Below are positions 14,025 to 22,739 of a DNA stretch of 31,567 bases, piece by piece (position 1 is the stretch's first letter; every line of letters starts with the position of its first letter). A program made the translations under genes and the position numbers. The stretch is from the NCBI GenBank assembly GCA_003447235.1, contig DLZV01000034.1, forward strand, positions 25,948-57,514, read 5' to 3'. A model generated the notes under the pieces. The model saw only the letters and a program-made list of their open reading frames with translations, ran no database searches and was not told the DNA's origin. Origin of the DNA: Prevotella sp. (GTDB lineage: Bacteria; Bacteroidota; Bacteroidia; Bacteroidales; Bacteroidaceae).

Positions 14025-16475
14025 TTATCTTACCACATGCTTGCGTCCGTTGACGATGTAGATGCCGCTGGGCAGACCCTCGGTCGTATTGCCGACACGC
14101 TGTCCCTGGAGGTTGTACACGCCATTGTTCTTGCCGTAGCGGTTGGCAGCCTCGGGGCCTACGATCAGCTCGCCAATGGCCGTCAACTCTGCCTCCTGCT
14201 TCATGCCGTCGATAAAGACTTCGATCTTCGTCTTGTCGTTCTTGGGCTTGAACCAGCAAGAGAAGCCGCGGAGACCGCGCACCTTGTTCGGGTTCTCGGT
14301 ATAATATACATTGCCATAGTCGAAGAAGTAGCTTCCCACCAGTTTGTCGTAGCCCTCGCGGATCGTTCCCCTCTTTTCGGAGAATCTCCATTCGCCCGTG
14401 GTCTGGTCCTGTGTGGCGTCCGGGTCGAAGGTGCGGACGAAGGTGCCGTAGGCCGTGATGGTTCCCGCGTCGTGGGTCAGCGTCGTCGTCCAGTGCTCGT
14501 CCATCTTGCTGAGGTCGTTCTTGAACGTGACGTTGGGGATCTTGAAGTGCTCACCCTGGATCACTACCTTGTTAGTCTCGCTGATGGTAGCTGTGTAGGG
14601 ACTGTACTGATCCATCGTCTTGGTCGGGAAGATGATGTACGGCTGATAAGCCTCGAGAGCGATATTGGTGTTCTCGTTGAGGTTTACGGTCTCAAACTGC
14701 AGCTCGGTCTCTGTGAGCGTCTTGAGCTTGGCAAGGCGCACGCCGTCGCCAAAGGCCGTGCGAAGCTGGTAGGCCGTGAGATTCACGGGCAGTACGAAGG
14801 AATTCCAGCGGTCCTTGGTGAAGGTTTTGGCAAGATGGAGGATACTGTTCTCGTAGGTGACGCCCTCCTTCAAGTAGTCCAGGTCGCCACGGAGCTCGTC
14901 GAGAACGAGGTCCTTGCCCCTCACGTTGCTGGCGTAGAGCACGCGGAAGTCATCGAACACCGTCCATTCGTTGGCGTCAGGTGTCTCGCTGGCGTCGCCA
15001 ATGTAGATACCGAGGGCGATGCAGGCGCCGTCGGGACCAGCTTGGCTAATCATCTCCTTCGTCACCTCTATGACCACGCTATTGATATAATTGCTCGTCT
15101 CGTAGAATTCCTTGCCCGCATAGTCCATGTTCTTTTCTTTGACGTGGAGGCGAGCCTGCTCGTCGTCAGTCATGTTGCTGACCTGGCTAAGCGTAGTCGT
15201 GCGTTTTGAGCCGTCGAACATGCCCATGCCTCCGCCATCCGTGCCTGCGACGCCTGCGAAGAGCTGGGCTTTCGGCGTGTTGGAGTAGCCCTTGCACTGT
15301 ACGACGTAGGTGCCCGGGTGCTTCACATACATCTTCTGGTACATGTAGCCATGTGTGCCGTGTACGTCCATGCAGAAGAACTTACCCATGAATCGACGGT
15401 AGTCAGTTACGTTGGTGATGGGTTGGGAATTGTTGTTCGAGTAGGGGAAAGTGTATGAATAAGAAGAGGGTGACGTTTTATAGTTACCGTTGTTATATGA
15501 TTCGCCCGTGCCGCGTGACAGGGAAGTAGGCGCAGTCGATACCTTCGTGTCCGTTTTCCAGTTGTACTCCTCCAGACCGATACGGGTGTACGATCCCGAT
15601 GCTATGGAAGAGGTATATACCTGCCATTCGTTGATATCCGTTCTTCCACGCTCGAAGCCAGGGCACTTCAACTTAAAGGAAAGGTCAATCGGACGATCCA
15701 GGTCCTCGCTGCTCTCCTCCAGCAATTTGTAGATGTCCTGCAAGGTGAGGACGCGCCATTTCATATAATCGTCAGACGTAGAACCCGAAAAGAGTTTCTC
15801 CTTTGTATCTGCTCCACAGTTTTTGTCGGCCGTAGCCTGTCCATGGGAGTAAGCGTAGAGATAAAGTTTGTCGTCCTCACTATTAGCTGACGATGTTCCA
15901 TAGGTGTAGATGTGGTAAGTGTTCTTTTCGTCGTTTGTTGCCTCAAAGAACCAACCATCGTAACCGTTATGGGGGTTATCCTTAGGACGGTCGCAGAATA
16001 CGCCAATGTCGGTCGTGCTGTTTTGTCCCGATTTCACCCATTTCATCAGACTGCCCTCCGCGGCGATGTTTTGTTCGAAGTTGAGAGAGGGCGTAGAGTC
16101 TCCCGTAAATGTCTGCATAGCCGTTCCATTGCGTGTCCAAAGCGGCATCGGGTAGTCCTTCATAGAGGCATGCGTGCCCCAGTAGCCTCCCATGTTGAGA
16201 AACTTGCCTGATCCCACGTTGTAGAGGAAGTACACTTTGCTCGGGTCATCGTAGGAACAGCTGGTGGTGATACCCGCCTGGAGCTCCTCAAAGGTGTGTC
16301 CCGGTAGCTCGGCTACACTCTTGTAAATAGTGCTTGAATTTTCGCCGCCCGTTGTGCCGTCGCTTTGTGCTGATGCCACAAAGGGTGCAGCGGCAAGGAG
16401 TGCCGTGGCGATTCCAACACTCCAGCTGCGCCGCCATAAGCAGCGTTCGCCGTGTTGTGAAGTAGTTGTTTTCAT
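14025..16475 (-). CDS. Large secreted protein 1, Prevotella type, unknown function
   Basis: The 816-residue protein begins with a signal peptide (Arg-rich n-region, hydrophobic stretch ATALLAAAPFVASAQ, cleavage likely after ASA). Modules seen in order: DPSKVYFLYNVGSGKFLNMG near residue 80; a beta-rich middle with FCMDVHGTHGYMYQK and YVVQCKGYSNTPKAQLFAG; WTVFDDFRVLY near residue 505, the type of ending seen in Bacteroidota carbohydrate-binding sandwich domains; WNSFVLPVNLT near 555; and the tail GIYIVNGRKHVVR. This tail resembles a shortened surface-sorting signal. An adhesin or glycan-binding surface protein is a reasonable guess, but no enzyme motif is seen. It is a diverged duplicate of the protein at 22740-25181 and heads a two-gene unit with peptide 1. 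Confidence 0.85.
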   Translation of the reverse strand: MKTTTSQHGERCLWRRSWSVGIATALLAAAPFVASAQSDGTTGGENSSTIYKSVAELPGHTFEELQAGITTSCSYDDPSKVYFLYNVGSGKFLNMGGYWGTHASMKDYPMPLWTRNGTAMQTFTGDSTPSLNFEQNIAAEGSLMKWVKSGQNSTTDIGVFCDRPKDNPHNGYDGWFFEATNDEKNTYHIYTYGTSSANSEDDKLYLYAYSHGQATADKNCGADTKEKLFSGSTSDDYMKWRVLTLQDIYKLLEESSEDLDRPIDLSFKLKCPGFERGRTDINEWQVYTSSIASGSYTRIGLEEYNWKTDTKVSTAPTSLSRGTGESYNNGNYKTSPSSYSYTFPYSNNNSQPITNVTDYRRFMGKFFCMDVHGTHGYMYQKMYVKHPGTYVVQCKGYSNTPKAQLFAGVAGTDGGGMGMFDGSKRTTTLSQVSNMTDDEQARLHVKEKNMDYAGKEFYETSNYINSVVIEVTKEMISQAGPDGACIALGIYIGDASETPDANEWTVFDDFRVLYASNVRGKDLVLDELRGDLDYLKEGVTYENSILHLAKTFTKDRWNSFVLPVNLTAYQLRTAFGDGVRLAKLKTLTETELQFETVNLNENTNIALEAYQPYIIFPTKTMDQYSPYTATISETNKVVIQGEHFKIPNVTFKNDLSKMDEHWTTTLTHDAGTITAYGTFVRTFDPDATQDQTTGEWRFSEKRGTIREGYDKLVGSYFFDYGNVYYTENPNKVRGLRGFSCWFKPKNDKTKIEVFIDGMKQEAELTAIGELIVGPEAANRYGKNNGVYNLQGQRVGNTTEGLPSGIYIVNGRKHVVR

Positions 16476-16614
16476 CGTTTTAATGTTCTCTTTAGATAAT
16501 TAGTAATGATCACAGTTGTTTTTAGTGCCTCCATGCTCAGTTCTAACCCAGTTTGTTCGCCGTCAGGTAGGGCGACAGGTTGATTTTGACAGGAATGCAC
16601 AATCTATTTGGATG

Positions 16615-16622
16615 CAAAATTA
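16615..16622 (-). promoter_or_regulatory. -7 promoter box of cassette 1 (TAATTTTG)
   Basis: A perfect TAnnTTTG on the minus strand lies 140 nt before the ATG at 16475. The bases around it (CAATG-TTAG before, GCA after) are also found at the promoter of cassette 2, so promoter and leader were duplicated with the genes. Confidence 0.7.
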
Positions 16623-16768
16623 CTAAGCATTGTAAAATTAGGGGGGGTAGAGCGTTAAATAAAATTAAAGCTTTGTTTTTAGTTTACTTTCAACCCCCTG
16701 TGTGGCAGATATTTACCATTTTGCGAACGCACAGCCGCCTTTTAGCGGGTGTCTTTTGCTGCAGGTTT

Positions 16769-16886
16769 TGTCCTGGCGAAGCATGGTTTGTGTTGTGCTG
16801 CCTTCCGAAAACAAAAACGTTAAAAATACTAACGTTAATGCGTTATCAAAAATCAAAAACGTGACAATGTAACAATGTAACAATGA
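16769..16886. repeat. Copy of the dispersed CGAAAACAAAAACGT / AACAATGT repeat
   Basis: CCGAAAACAAAAACGTTA (about 16805-16822) is followed by AACGTTAA elements and by three 8-bp units of TGTAACAA type at 16861-16886. A 14-base match to the inner arm of the palindromic element (TGTCCTGGCGAAGC, 16769-16782) lies just before. No gene is visible in 16476-17023; the stretch holds the cassette 1 leader and promoter, this repeat and a terminator. Confidence 0.6.
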
Positions 16887-16928
16887 GAATTGCCATTCCG
16901 CTTTTCTCATGACCGTTATGATGACAAA

Positions 16929-16976
16929 GCAGCCCACGGGGAAACAGGCAAGTGTCTGTTTTTTCCCGTGGACTGC
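16929..16976 (-). terminator. Terminator after the GH2 gene
   Basis: Interrupted arms pair as GCAG-CCACGGG-AAACAG with CTGTTT-CCCGTGG-CTGC. It is 48 nt beyond the beta-galactosidase stop on the minus strand and closes the peptide 3 / 349-residue protein / GH2 unit. Confidence 0.65.
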
Positions 16977-17023
16977 AAATGTTGAATAAGGCGATCGTTG
17001 AATCAGATCAACGCAAGTTGCAA

Positions 17024-20000
17024 CTACAGATTGGGTCTCAACCGCAGAGTGTAAGTATGGTCGCCTGAGGTGGGACACTCATATTTCGGCAGGACCACGT
17101 CGCCTTGGCAACTGTTGTTGCCCAGTCCACGCTGCCAATAGTCGATATGTGCAAACACCTGGGGCTTGCGCACGAGGTCGTACCAATGGGTGGATATTTT
17201 CCACAGGTTGCTGCCTTCTTCTATCCACTTCGACTCATCGAAGTGAGAGAGCGAGAATGAGGCTTTGCCATCGACCTGGACTGTGAGCGTGAGTCCTTCC
17301 TCCTTGTTGCTGAGCAGCAGTTCGCGCAGATCCTCATGGTCGCCGTAGGTCTGTGGGTGGATTTGCTCCTCCACCATATCATCGACCGTGGTGGTGAAAC
17401 GTCCGAGGTAGGAACCCGTCTTGCGGTCGGAATAGTTGGAGCGTGGACCACGCGCATAGAACTCTACATTCTCAAAGCCCGAAGCCAGTTGCAGACCGAG
17501 ACCCAGACGGCGGGTATCCCCCGAGGGAGAGAAGGTTGTCTCCATGTCAACCGTGGCATCGGGATAGAACGTGTAGCGGATGGTGTACTGGCAGTTTTTG
17601 GCATTGCCCTGCACCGTCATGGTGGCGCAGCCCGAAGCATCGTCTTTCGTCAACGCCTTGATGATGGAGGTTGTGGACGAATTGACACATCCTACATTTG
17701 CGGTACTCCCTTTGTCGTTGTCGATGTTTCGGCAACTATTGAAGTCGGGCGCAGCTCCCGAAGCAATCGTGCCATTGGCATTGGTGTGCAGAATCTGCTT
17801 GCCCGCATAGGTCCACGCCGTCATCTTGCCGTTGTTGTCGAAAGCCATTCGGAAGTCGTTGCCCTCGGAGTCGTTGCCCGAGACGGTGTTGCCGCTGATG
17901 GTCAGGGAACCTCCCTTGGACGTGTGAGCGGTCCAGGCTGGGCGCGCGGTCAGGGCAAATTGCTCATCGGCGATGTTGTAGCCAGCCTCCGCCCATGCGC
18001 AGGCCTCCTTGATGCGCAGCTCGACATTGACGAGATATTCGCTCGCCTCATCAGTCTTGGTCGTCAGCGGCAGGGTGATGCGTGCTGAGGCTCCAGGCGC
18101 GATAGCGTCGAAGTGCCCAACGGTTGCCTCCTCCACCAGCCGTCCATCCTTGAACACGCGGAAGGCGAGGTCGTAGCGCTCGGGCGAAATGGTGGTGAAG
18201 ACATACTTGTTGGTGAGGGAGACTGAGCGTGAGGCCGCGTCGAAGTCGGAGAACGCCACATACTGATAGACCTTCTTCACCTCGGTGAGCTTGGAAGTCC
18301 AGGCGCGGTCGGGCGTGATCAGGCCGTTGTTGAGGAAGTTGCCCTGGAAGCCAATTCCCAACAGTGCGATGTCATTGTAGTCGTAGCCCGAGGTCCAATT
18401 GTGAAAACCATTCTTGGTCTTGTCGGCCACGATGCCAGATCCACTTTCCACGCGGTAGATGGCCTGGTCCACCCAGTCCCAAATGCAGGCGCCAATGATG
18501 CCTGTGCTGCTCTCTATGGCCTCCCAATAGTCCTTCAGGTTGCCCACGGCTTGTCCCATGGCATGGGCATATTCGCAGATGAAGTAGGGACGATCCTCGA
18601 CTCCATTCTTATTGCTTGCAACATAGTCCACCGTGGGATACATATTGGAATAGAGGTCCGAAGTGCTGGCGTTGCCCCAGTTGGTCGTACCCTCATAGTG
18701 GATGGGGCGGCTGTCGAGGGCCTTCACTGCCGCATAGGCCTTCTCGAAGTTGAGGCCGCTTCCCGACTCGTTGCCCAAAGACCAGAACGTGACGCAGGGG
18801 TGGTTGCGGTCGCGCGCCACCATGCGCACGTTGCGGTCCACATACTGAGCGGTCCAGTTTCCGTTTGAGGTGAGTTGGTTGAATCTCCATATCCAGGCAT
18901 AGTGGCACTCCACGTCGGCCTCGTCCATCACATAGAAGCCCAGGGCGTCCATCATGGCGTACATCTTCGGCTGGCGCGGATAGTGGGACGTGCGTACCGT
19001 GTTGACATTGGCCTGCTTCATCATCGTCAGGTCCTTCATCATCGTCTCCACGTCGATGGCCCGTCCGTATTCGGGATGCGTGTCCTGGGTGTTGACACCC
19101 TTGAAGAAGACACGCTGGCCGTTTACATAGACGACGTGCGGATCTTTCGTCAGCGAGATGGTGCGGAAACCATACTTCGTGTTGAACGCCATCTCTTCCG
19201 TGCCGTCGGCAGCACGCTGGCTCACCGTCACATTATATAAATAAGGAGACTCCGCACTCCAAGGATGCAGGCCCTTGAGTCCCGGAAGGCTCACGGTCAG
19301 GGTCTGTCTTCCGTTGTTGTCTTGTTTGCTTTGATATTCAGCCTTGCCAGTAGCTACCACGTTGCCGTCCTTGTCGCTGAGCGTGACGGCAATGGTCTTG
19401 TTGGCACCTGCCACGCGGTCGCGGTTGTCGATGGTGAGCGCTACCTGCATCGTGCCGCTGGTAGCGTCGGCGGCCATGTTGTCGGTGGTGATGACGTGGT
19501 CGGCTACAAAGACCTTGGGTGTGGCGACGAGATAGACATCGCGGTGGATGCCCGAAAGGTGCCACATATCCTGTCCCTCGAGATAGGAACCGTCGCACCA
19601 GCGATAGACGCGCACGGAGAGCTGGTGGACGTTGTCTGCCGAGCTGCCCGTCCGGATGCTGCCGTCGGGATGCTTCTCCAGGGCTGCGGTGATGTCAAAC
19701 TCCGCGTCGGTATTAGATCCCTGTGAGTAGCCGACGTAGTTGCCGTCCACCCAAACGGCAGCGGCACTATAGACGCCGTCGAAATGGAGGAAGACGCGCT
19801 TGTCGCGCCACGACTCGTCGAGCGTGAACTGGCGGCGGTAGAAGCCCGTGGCATTGTTGTCCTTCTCGTTGGTCTCGCGCTGGCTGGCCACGGCCTTTGG
19901 CGGATTGTACTCGAAGGGATAGCCGATGTTGGTATAGACAGGGCGTCCGTAGCCCGCCATCTCCCAGGAGAGCGGCACGCGGATGGGCTTCCATTGGCTG

Positions 20001-20947
20001 GCGACATAGTAGGGCGACTGTTCGAAGTCCTTGGCATAGAACTCGCTGGCTGCGGGTCCGCTTGTTGTGCCCTTGACATAGCAGAACTGCCACTCCTTGC
20101 CGTTCTCGCTGCTGTTGAGGCTCCTCACCAGCGAGCGCGTCTCGTCCGTGGGAAGCCACGGAGCGTCGTAGTGGGTAGCGTCGGCACGGAGCTGCGCTGT
20201 GGAGGGATAGGGCAGGAAGGTGGTATGAGCAGCCTCCTTGTGGTCCTCAAACTTCTGTGGGTTGCTGGTCCAGGCGGCGATGTTGTCTGTCTTGCTCATA
20301 TCGACATAGTCTATCAGGCGCACGCGCTTGCAGACGGCATGGCTGCGGACTTCTCCCTCGGCGCTACCTATCTGGATGGTGGAAGACCCGGAGGAGAACA
20401 AGGCAGAGATGGCCGAGCCGGAAGCCTGCTGCAGTATGCCGTTGACATAGAAGCCATCCTTGGTCAGATGGATGGTGAGGAGCTTCGTGTCGTCATCAAG
20501 CTCCACGTCCAACTCTTTCTGCGTATTCCACAACGTGTTGACCCAGCTTCCGCGGAGTCGCTCGTTGAATGTTTGGTTCCTGCTGGAAGTGTAAGGCAGC
20601 GAGAATTTGCTTGGGATATAATAAAAGTGGAGGTTGTTGCCCTTCCAGTCCTGTATCTTCTTTCCGAAGGAGATGATGTTCTCCAGGGCGGAGGTGCAAG
20701 CGGAGACGTCGAGGACTATCTCCAGGCTCTTCTTCGAGAAATCGATGGTGAAATTTTTGCCAGAAGCTTTTCCGTTGGTGGAGAGCATCCACAGTTGGCC
20801 GCTGGGAATCTGAGAGACGTCCAGGGCAGAGAAGTCGCTCCCCGCCTTGATAAACTTCGTTTCGCCATCGGTGTGTGCCGCCAGGGTATGGACAGCGGAG
20901 AAGGCCCACAGCAGAAGGCACAGTAGGATGTGTTGTGTAGTTTTCAT
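17024..20947 (-). CDS. GH2 beta-galactosidase, LacZ type, with extra N-terminal domain
   Basis: The enzyme hydrolyses terminal beta-galactosides and, with its signal peptide (MKTTQHILLCLLLWAFSAVHTLAA), should be exported. At 1307 residues it is ~280 longer than E. coli LacZ. Residues ~30-215 form an added beta-rich domain resembling a laminin-G/concanavalin jelly roll (FTIDFSKKSLEIVLD, FYVNGILQQ). Then come the LacZ sugar-binding domain (GVYSAAAVWVDGNYVGYSQGS), a linker domain, and the catalytic barrel with RTSHYP, acid/base E727 in WSLGNES and nucleophile E792 in ICEYAHAMG. The C-terminal ~300 residues match the Bgal small-chain domain and end without a sorting tail. It lies 10 nt after the 349-residue protein gene in one operon. 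The natural substrate is not evident. Confidence 0.95.
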   Translation of the reverse strand: MKTTQHILLCLLLWAFSAVHTLAAHTDGETKFIKAGSDFSALDVSQIPSGQLWMLSTNGKASGKNFTIDFSKKSLEIVLDVSACTSALENIISFGKKIQDWKGNNLHFYYIPSKFSLPYTSSRNQTFNERLRGSWVNTLWNTQKELDVELDDDTKLLTIHLTKDGFYVNGILQQASGSAISALFSSGSSTIQIGSAEGEVRSHAVCKRVRLIDYVDMSKTDNIAAWTSNPQKFEDHKEAAHTTFLPYPSTAQLRADATHYDAPWLPTDETRSLVRSLNSSENGKEWQFCYVKGTTSGPAASEFYAKDFEQSPYYVASQWKPIRVPLSWEMAGYGRPVYTNIGYPFEYNPPKAVASQRETNEKDNNATGFYRRQFTLDESWRDKRVFLHFDGVYSAAAVWVDGNYVGYSQGSNTDAEFDITAALEKHPDGSIRTGSSADNVHQLSVRVYRWCDGSYLEGQDMWHLSGIHRDVYLVATPKVFVADHVITTDNMAADATSGTMQVALTIDNRDRVAGANKTIAVTLSDKDGNVVATGKAEYQSKQDNNGRQTLTVSLPGLKGLHPWSAESPYLYNVTVSQRAADGTEEMAFNTKYGFRTISLTKDPHVVYVNGQRVFFKGVNTQDTHPEYGRAIDVETMMKDLTMMKQANVNTVRTSHYPRQPKMYAMMDALGFYVMDEADVECHYAWIWRFNQLTSNGNWTAQYVDRNVRMVARDRNHPCVTFWSLGNESGSGLNFEKAYAAVKALDSRPIHYEGTTNWGNASTSDLYSNMYPTVDYVASNKNGVEDRPYFICEYAHAMGQAVGNLKDYWEAIESSTGIIGACIWDWVDQAIYRVESGSGIVADKTKNGFHNWTSGYDYNDIALLGIGFQGNFLNNGLITPDRAWTSKLTEVKKVYQYVAFSDFDAASRSVSLTNKYVFTTISPERYDLAFRVFKDGRLVEEATVGHFDAIAPGASARITLPLTTKTDEASEYLVNVELRIKEACAWAEAGYNIADEQFALTARPAWTAHTSKGGSLTISGNTVSGNDSEGNDFRMAFDNNGKMTAWTYAGKQILHTNANGTIASGAAPDFNSCRNIDNDKGSTANVGCVNSSTTSIIKALTKDDASGCATMTVQGNAKNCQYTIRYTFYPDATVDMETTFSPSGDTRRLGLGLQLASGFENVEFYARGPRSNYSDRKTGSYLGRFTTTVDDMVEEQIHPQTYGDHEDLRELLLSNKEEGLTLTVQVDGKASFSLSHFDESKWIEEGSNLWKISTHWYDLVRKPQVFAHIDYWQRGLGNNSCQGDVVLPKYECPTSGDHTYTLRLRPNL

Positions 20948-20957
20948 TGTGTGAGAC

Positions 20958-22007
20958 TTATTTGACGATGATTTTAATACCGTTGACTATATACAGACCA
21001 GGGGCCAGGGGCTCGGCAGAACCCTTGCGGCGCACCAGTTGGCCACCCGTGTTGAAGACGGCGCCATCGGCAGGGCGAGAGACCACGGGTGCGGTCTGCG
21101 GGACGGAGGTAACCTCTTGATCCTCTACTGTCCAGCCGAGGTTGCGATCGGCAGCCTGCGGATCGTTGCTTTGGAAATAGCCACGGAAGCCATTGGCTCC
21201 CATGTCGGTTTCGAGACAATACATCCGGTCGCCGTCGCCGAAGACGTAGGCGTTGGCCGGAACGATCGTGGGACCATAGAAGCCGATGAAGCGGGTGCCG
21301 TCGGCAACGGTCTCGCGAGACCGGTTGCCGCGGTCCCAAGAGGAGATGTCAATACCCTCGACCCGATAGACGTTGTCTTCGCTGACCCGCTGGGGCTTCA
21401 GGACGTAGGGCACGCCCGCCTCAATATCCTCGCAGGTGGTGAAAAGGAGCTTGTCGCCCGTGTCGCCCGTGTATTCAGCCACGCGCGTGCCCTCACCCCA
21501 AAGTGCGCTGACCTGATCAGCGTATAGCGGGAACGGCAGACAGAGCGTGTTCCACTCCTGCTGGACCAAGCTGCGCTGGAGCGTGACGTCGACATGCTGC
21601 TTGTAGAACTGGGGGCAGACATAGTCAGCCGTCTCGTCGAGGAGGATGGGCTGGCTCTCCTCGCCAGTAGATACCGCCCATTGGCCATCGAGGAAGGTGG
21701 CGTCGGGCTCTTCAAACGTGGTGGCCATGGCGCCCGAGCGCACATAGACAAAGGTGGTGGCGTTGGCTTCTCCCACCTGGTAGCCGAGGGTGTAGGTGTG
21801 CTCCGCGGAGGGCTTGAGAATCCATTTCATGCCCGTGTCGTCGAGATGGATGCGCCCGGCGTTGGCGACCTCGTCCACCCGTGTGACCTCAAGGCTCACG
21901 GGTGTGTCGGAGAGCATGGGAGTGCCGTCCTCGCCGATGCAGAGGTATTGCCCCTGCGCGTTGAAAATATAGACTGACGACACCAACAGAGATAGAAGTA
22001 TGTTCAT
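20958..22007 (-). CDS. Secreted protein with YIVNG tail, unknown function
   Basis: I start this protein at 22007 (MNILLSLLVSSVYIFNAQGQ), which gives a clear signal peptide; an ATG at 22079 adds 24 residues without sense. The 349-residue product has a beta-rich N-terminal half, the module EWNTLCLPFPLYADQV near residue 165, which is also found in the two large secreted proteins (WNSFVLPV), and FIGFYGPTIVPANAYVFGDGD. It ends in APGLYIVNGIKIIVK, the same tail type as its neighbours. No catalytic motif is seen. It sits 10 nt before the beta-galactosidase gene and 59 nt after a small peptide gene, so it probably works with the enzyme at the cell surface; that is inference. Confidence 0.8.
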   Translation of the reverse strand: MNILLSLLVSSVYIFNAQGQYLCIGEDGTPMLSDTPVSLEVTRVDEVANAGRIHLDDTGMKWILKPSAEHTYTLGYQVGEANATTFVYVRSGAMATTFEEPDATFLDGQWAVSTGEESQPILLDETADYVCPQFYKQHVDVTLQRSLVQQEWNTLCLPFPLYADQVSALWGEGTRVAEYTGDTGDKLLFTTCEDIEAGVPYVLKPQRVSEDNVYRVEGIDISSWDRGNRSRETVADGTRFIGFYGPTIVPANAYVFGDGDRMYCLETDMGANGFRGYFQSNDPQAADRNLGWTVEDQEVTSVPQTAPVVSRPADGAVFNTGGQLVRRKGSAEPLAPGLYIVNGIKIIVK

Positions 22008-22066
22008 GTTAGTTTGTTTTCGGTTATTGATTATTTGGGGTGACCATAGACTGGCTTTGTCCCATG

Positions 22067-22279
22067 CTAAAACTCCCAAAGGGTTGCGTCGGTCCTATCC
22101 TCGTTTTCTTCTTCCTCCTCCTGCGTGAAGGGTGAGAAGGTGTCGGGACGCTTTTGGATGCGTATCGTGCCCGGATAGCCTGGGCCACTGGCTTTGTTGA
22201 AGCCAATGACGTCCATCATATTTCCTGACACGTCGAGCGGGATCGTCTGAGACTGGGGTGGGGTATATTTCTTTCTCAT
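22067..22279 (-). CDS. Small peptide 3, head of the GH2 operon
   Basis: A 70-residue product starts at 22279 (MRKKYTPPQSQTIPLDVSGN); the same frame stays open upstream to 22417, which hides this start. The opening has the M(K/R)(K/R)KYxxP pattern of peptides 1 and 2, but nothing further is shared. The centre has a Gly/Pro-rich patch (KASGPGYPGTI) and the end is very acidic (TQEEEEENEDRTD), finishing LWEF. There is no signal peptide. It stands 59 nt before the 349-residue secreted protein. Its position and N-terminus suggest the same class of short Bacteroidales proteins; function is unknown. Confidence 0.6.
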   Translation of the reverse strand: MRKKYTPPQSQTIPLDVSGNMMDVIGFNKASGPGYPGTIRIQKRPDTFSPFTQEEEEENEDRTDATLWEF

Positions 22280-22310
22280 ATAAGGTGATAACTGTGATGA
22301 TGCTAATGAT

Positions 22311-22352
22311 TGAAAAAACAGCCTTCTTGGATGAAAAAAGTAGCCTTCTTGG
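22311..22352. repeat. Two ~21-bp tandem repeats in the leader of peptide gene 3
   Basis: TGAAAAAA-(CA/GTA)-GCCTTCTTGG occurs twice in a row, at 22311 and 22332. On the transcribed strand it lies between the terminator of cassette 2 and the start of peptide gene 3. No clear TAnnTTTG promoter is present between them. Confidence 0.7.
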
Positions 22353-22414
22353 GCAAAAGGACGATGCGGAAAAGCTTCCCGATACGAAACGGCGACTAAG
22401 TCTGGATAGAAGCC

Positions 22415-22458
22415 CAAAAACCATGGACGTATGCCATTGCTGGTTTCCGTCCATGGTT
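22415..22458 (-). terminator. Terminator of cassette 2
   Basis: Perfect 11-bp arms AACCATGGACG (22419-22429) and CGTCCATGGTT (22448-22458) are followed on the minus strand by TTT. The ATGGACG arms are the same as in the terminator of cassette 1. Confidence 0.8.
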
Positions 22459-22483
22459 CCTCAAGTCTCGTAGGTAGTTGTTT

Positions 22484-22505
22484 CCGACGGCCTTATGCCG
22501 CGCGG
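22484..22505 (-). other. Conserved stem-loop directly after peptide gene 2
   Basis: CCG(C)GCGGC, loop AUAAG, GCCGUCGG begins one base after the peptide stop codon. It is the counterpart of the element at 13746-13767. Confidence 0.65.
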
Positions 22506-22506
22506 A

Positions 22507-22701
22507 CTACCAGTGTTTGCTGTCCCAAGGATTGTACTCGTTTACACTTTCGTCCTCGTCCGTGAGGACATAACCCCTGTCGGCGGCGCACTGCACAGCT
22601 CCGCTGGCGTCGTGTGCGGCCCAAGACGTAGCATGACAGTAGTTGTTCTGCGTCTCCACCCTCACCAAGGATGTGGTGGGCTTGATATATTTACGTTTCA
22701 T
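22507..22701 (-). CDS. Small peptide 2, paired with a large secreted protein
   Basis: This 64-residue product is the paralogue of peptide 1. It shares the opening MKRKYIKPTT...VETQNNYCHATS and the ending DRGYVLTDED...YNPWDSKHW. The 15-20 residues in between are unrelated and eight residues shorter, and add a second cysteine (VQCAAD). There is no signal peptide. It follows the 813-residue secreted protein by 38 nt and is followed by the conserved stem-loop and terminator. The conservation of both ends across a diverged duplication supports a real, translated gene. The function is unknown. Confidence 0.75.
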   Translation of the reverse strand: MKRKYIKPTTSLVRVETQNNYCHATSWAAHDASGAVQCAADRGYVLTDEDESVNEYNPWDSKHW

Positions 22702-22739
22702 TTTTCTTAAGTCCTTTTTTTGAAATTTGTCTGATAGGA

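Noticed and set aside
13769..22701. Reading the peptide cassettes as a RiPP biosynthetic cluster
   Set aside because: No radical SAM enzyme, lanthionine synthase, ATP-grasp ligase, peptidase-containing transporter or leader GG motif is present within the window. The CPBP protease at 11846 is tied to menA, not to the peptides.
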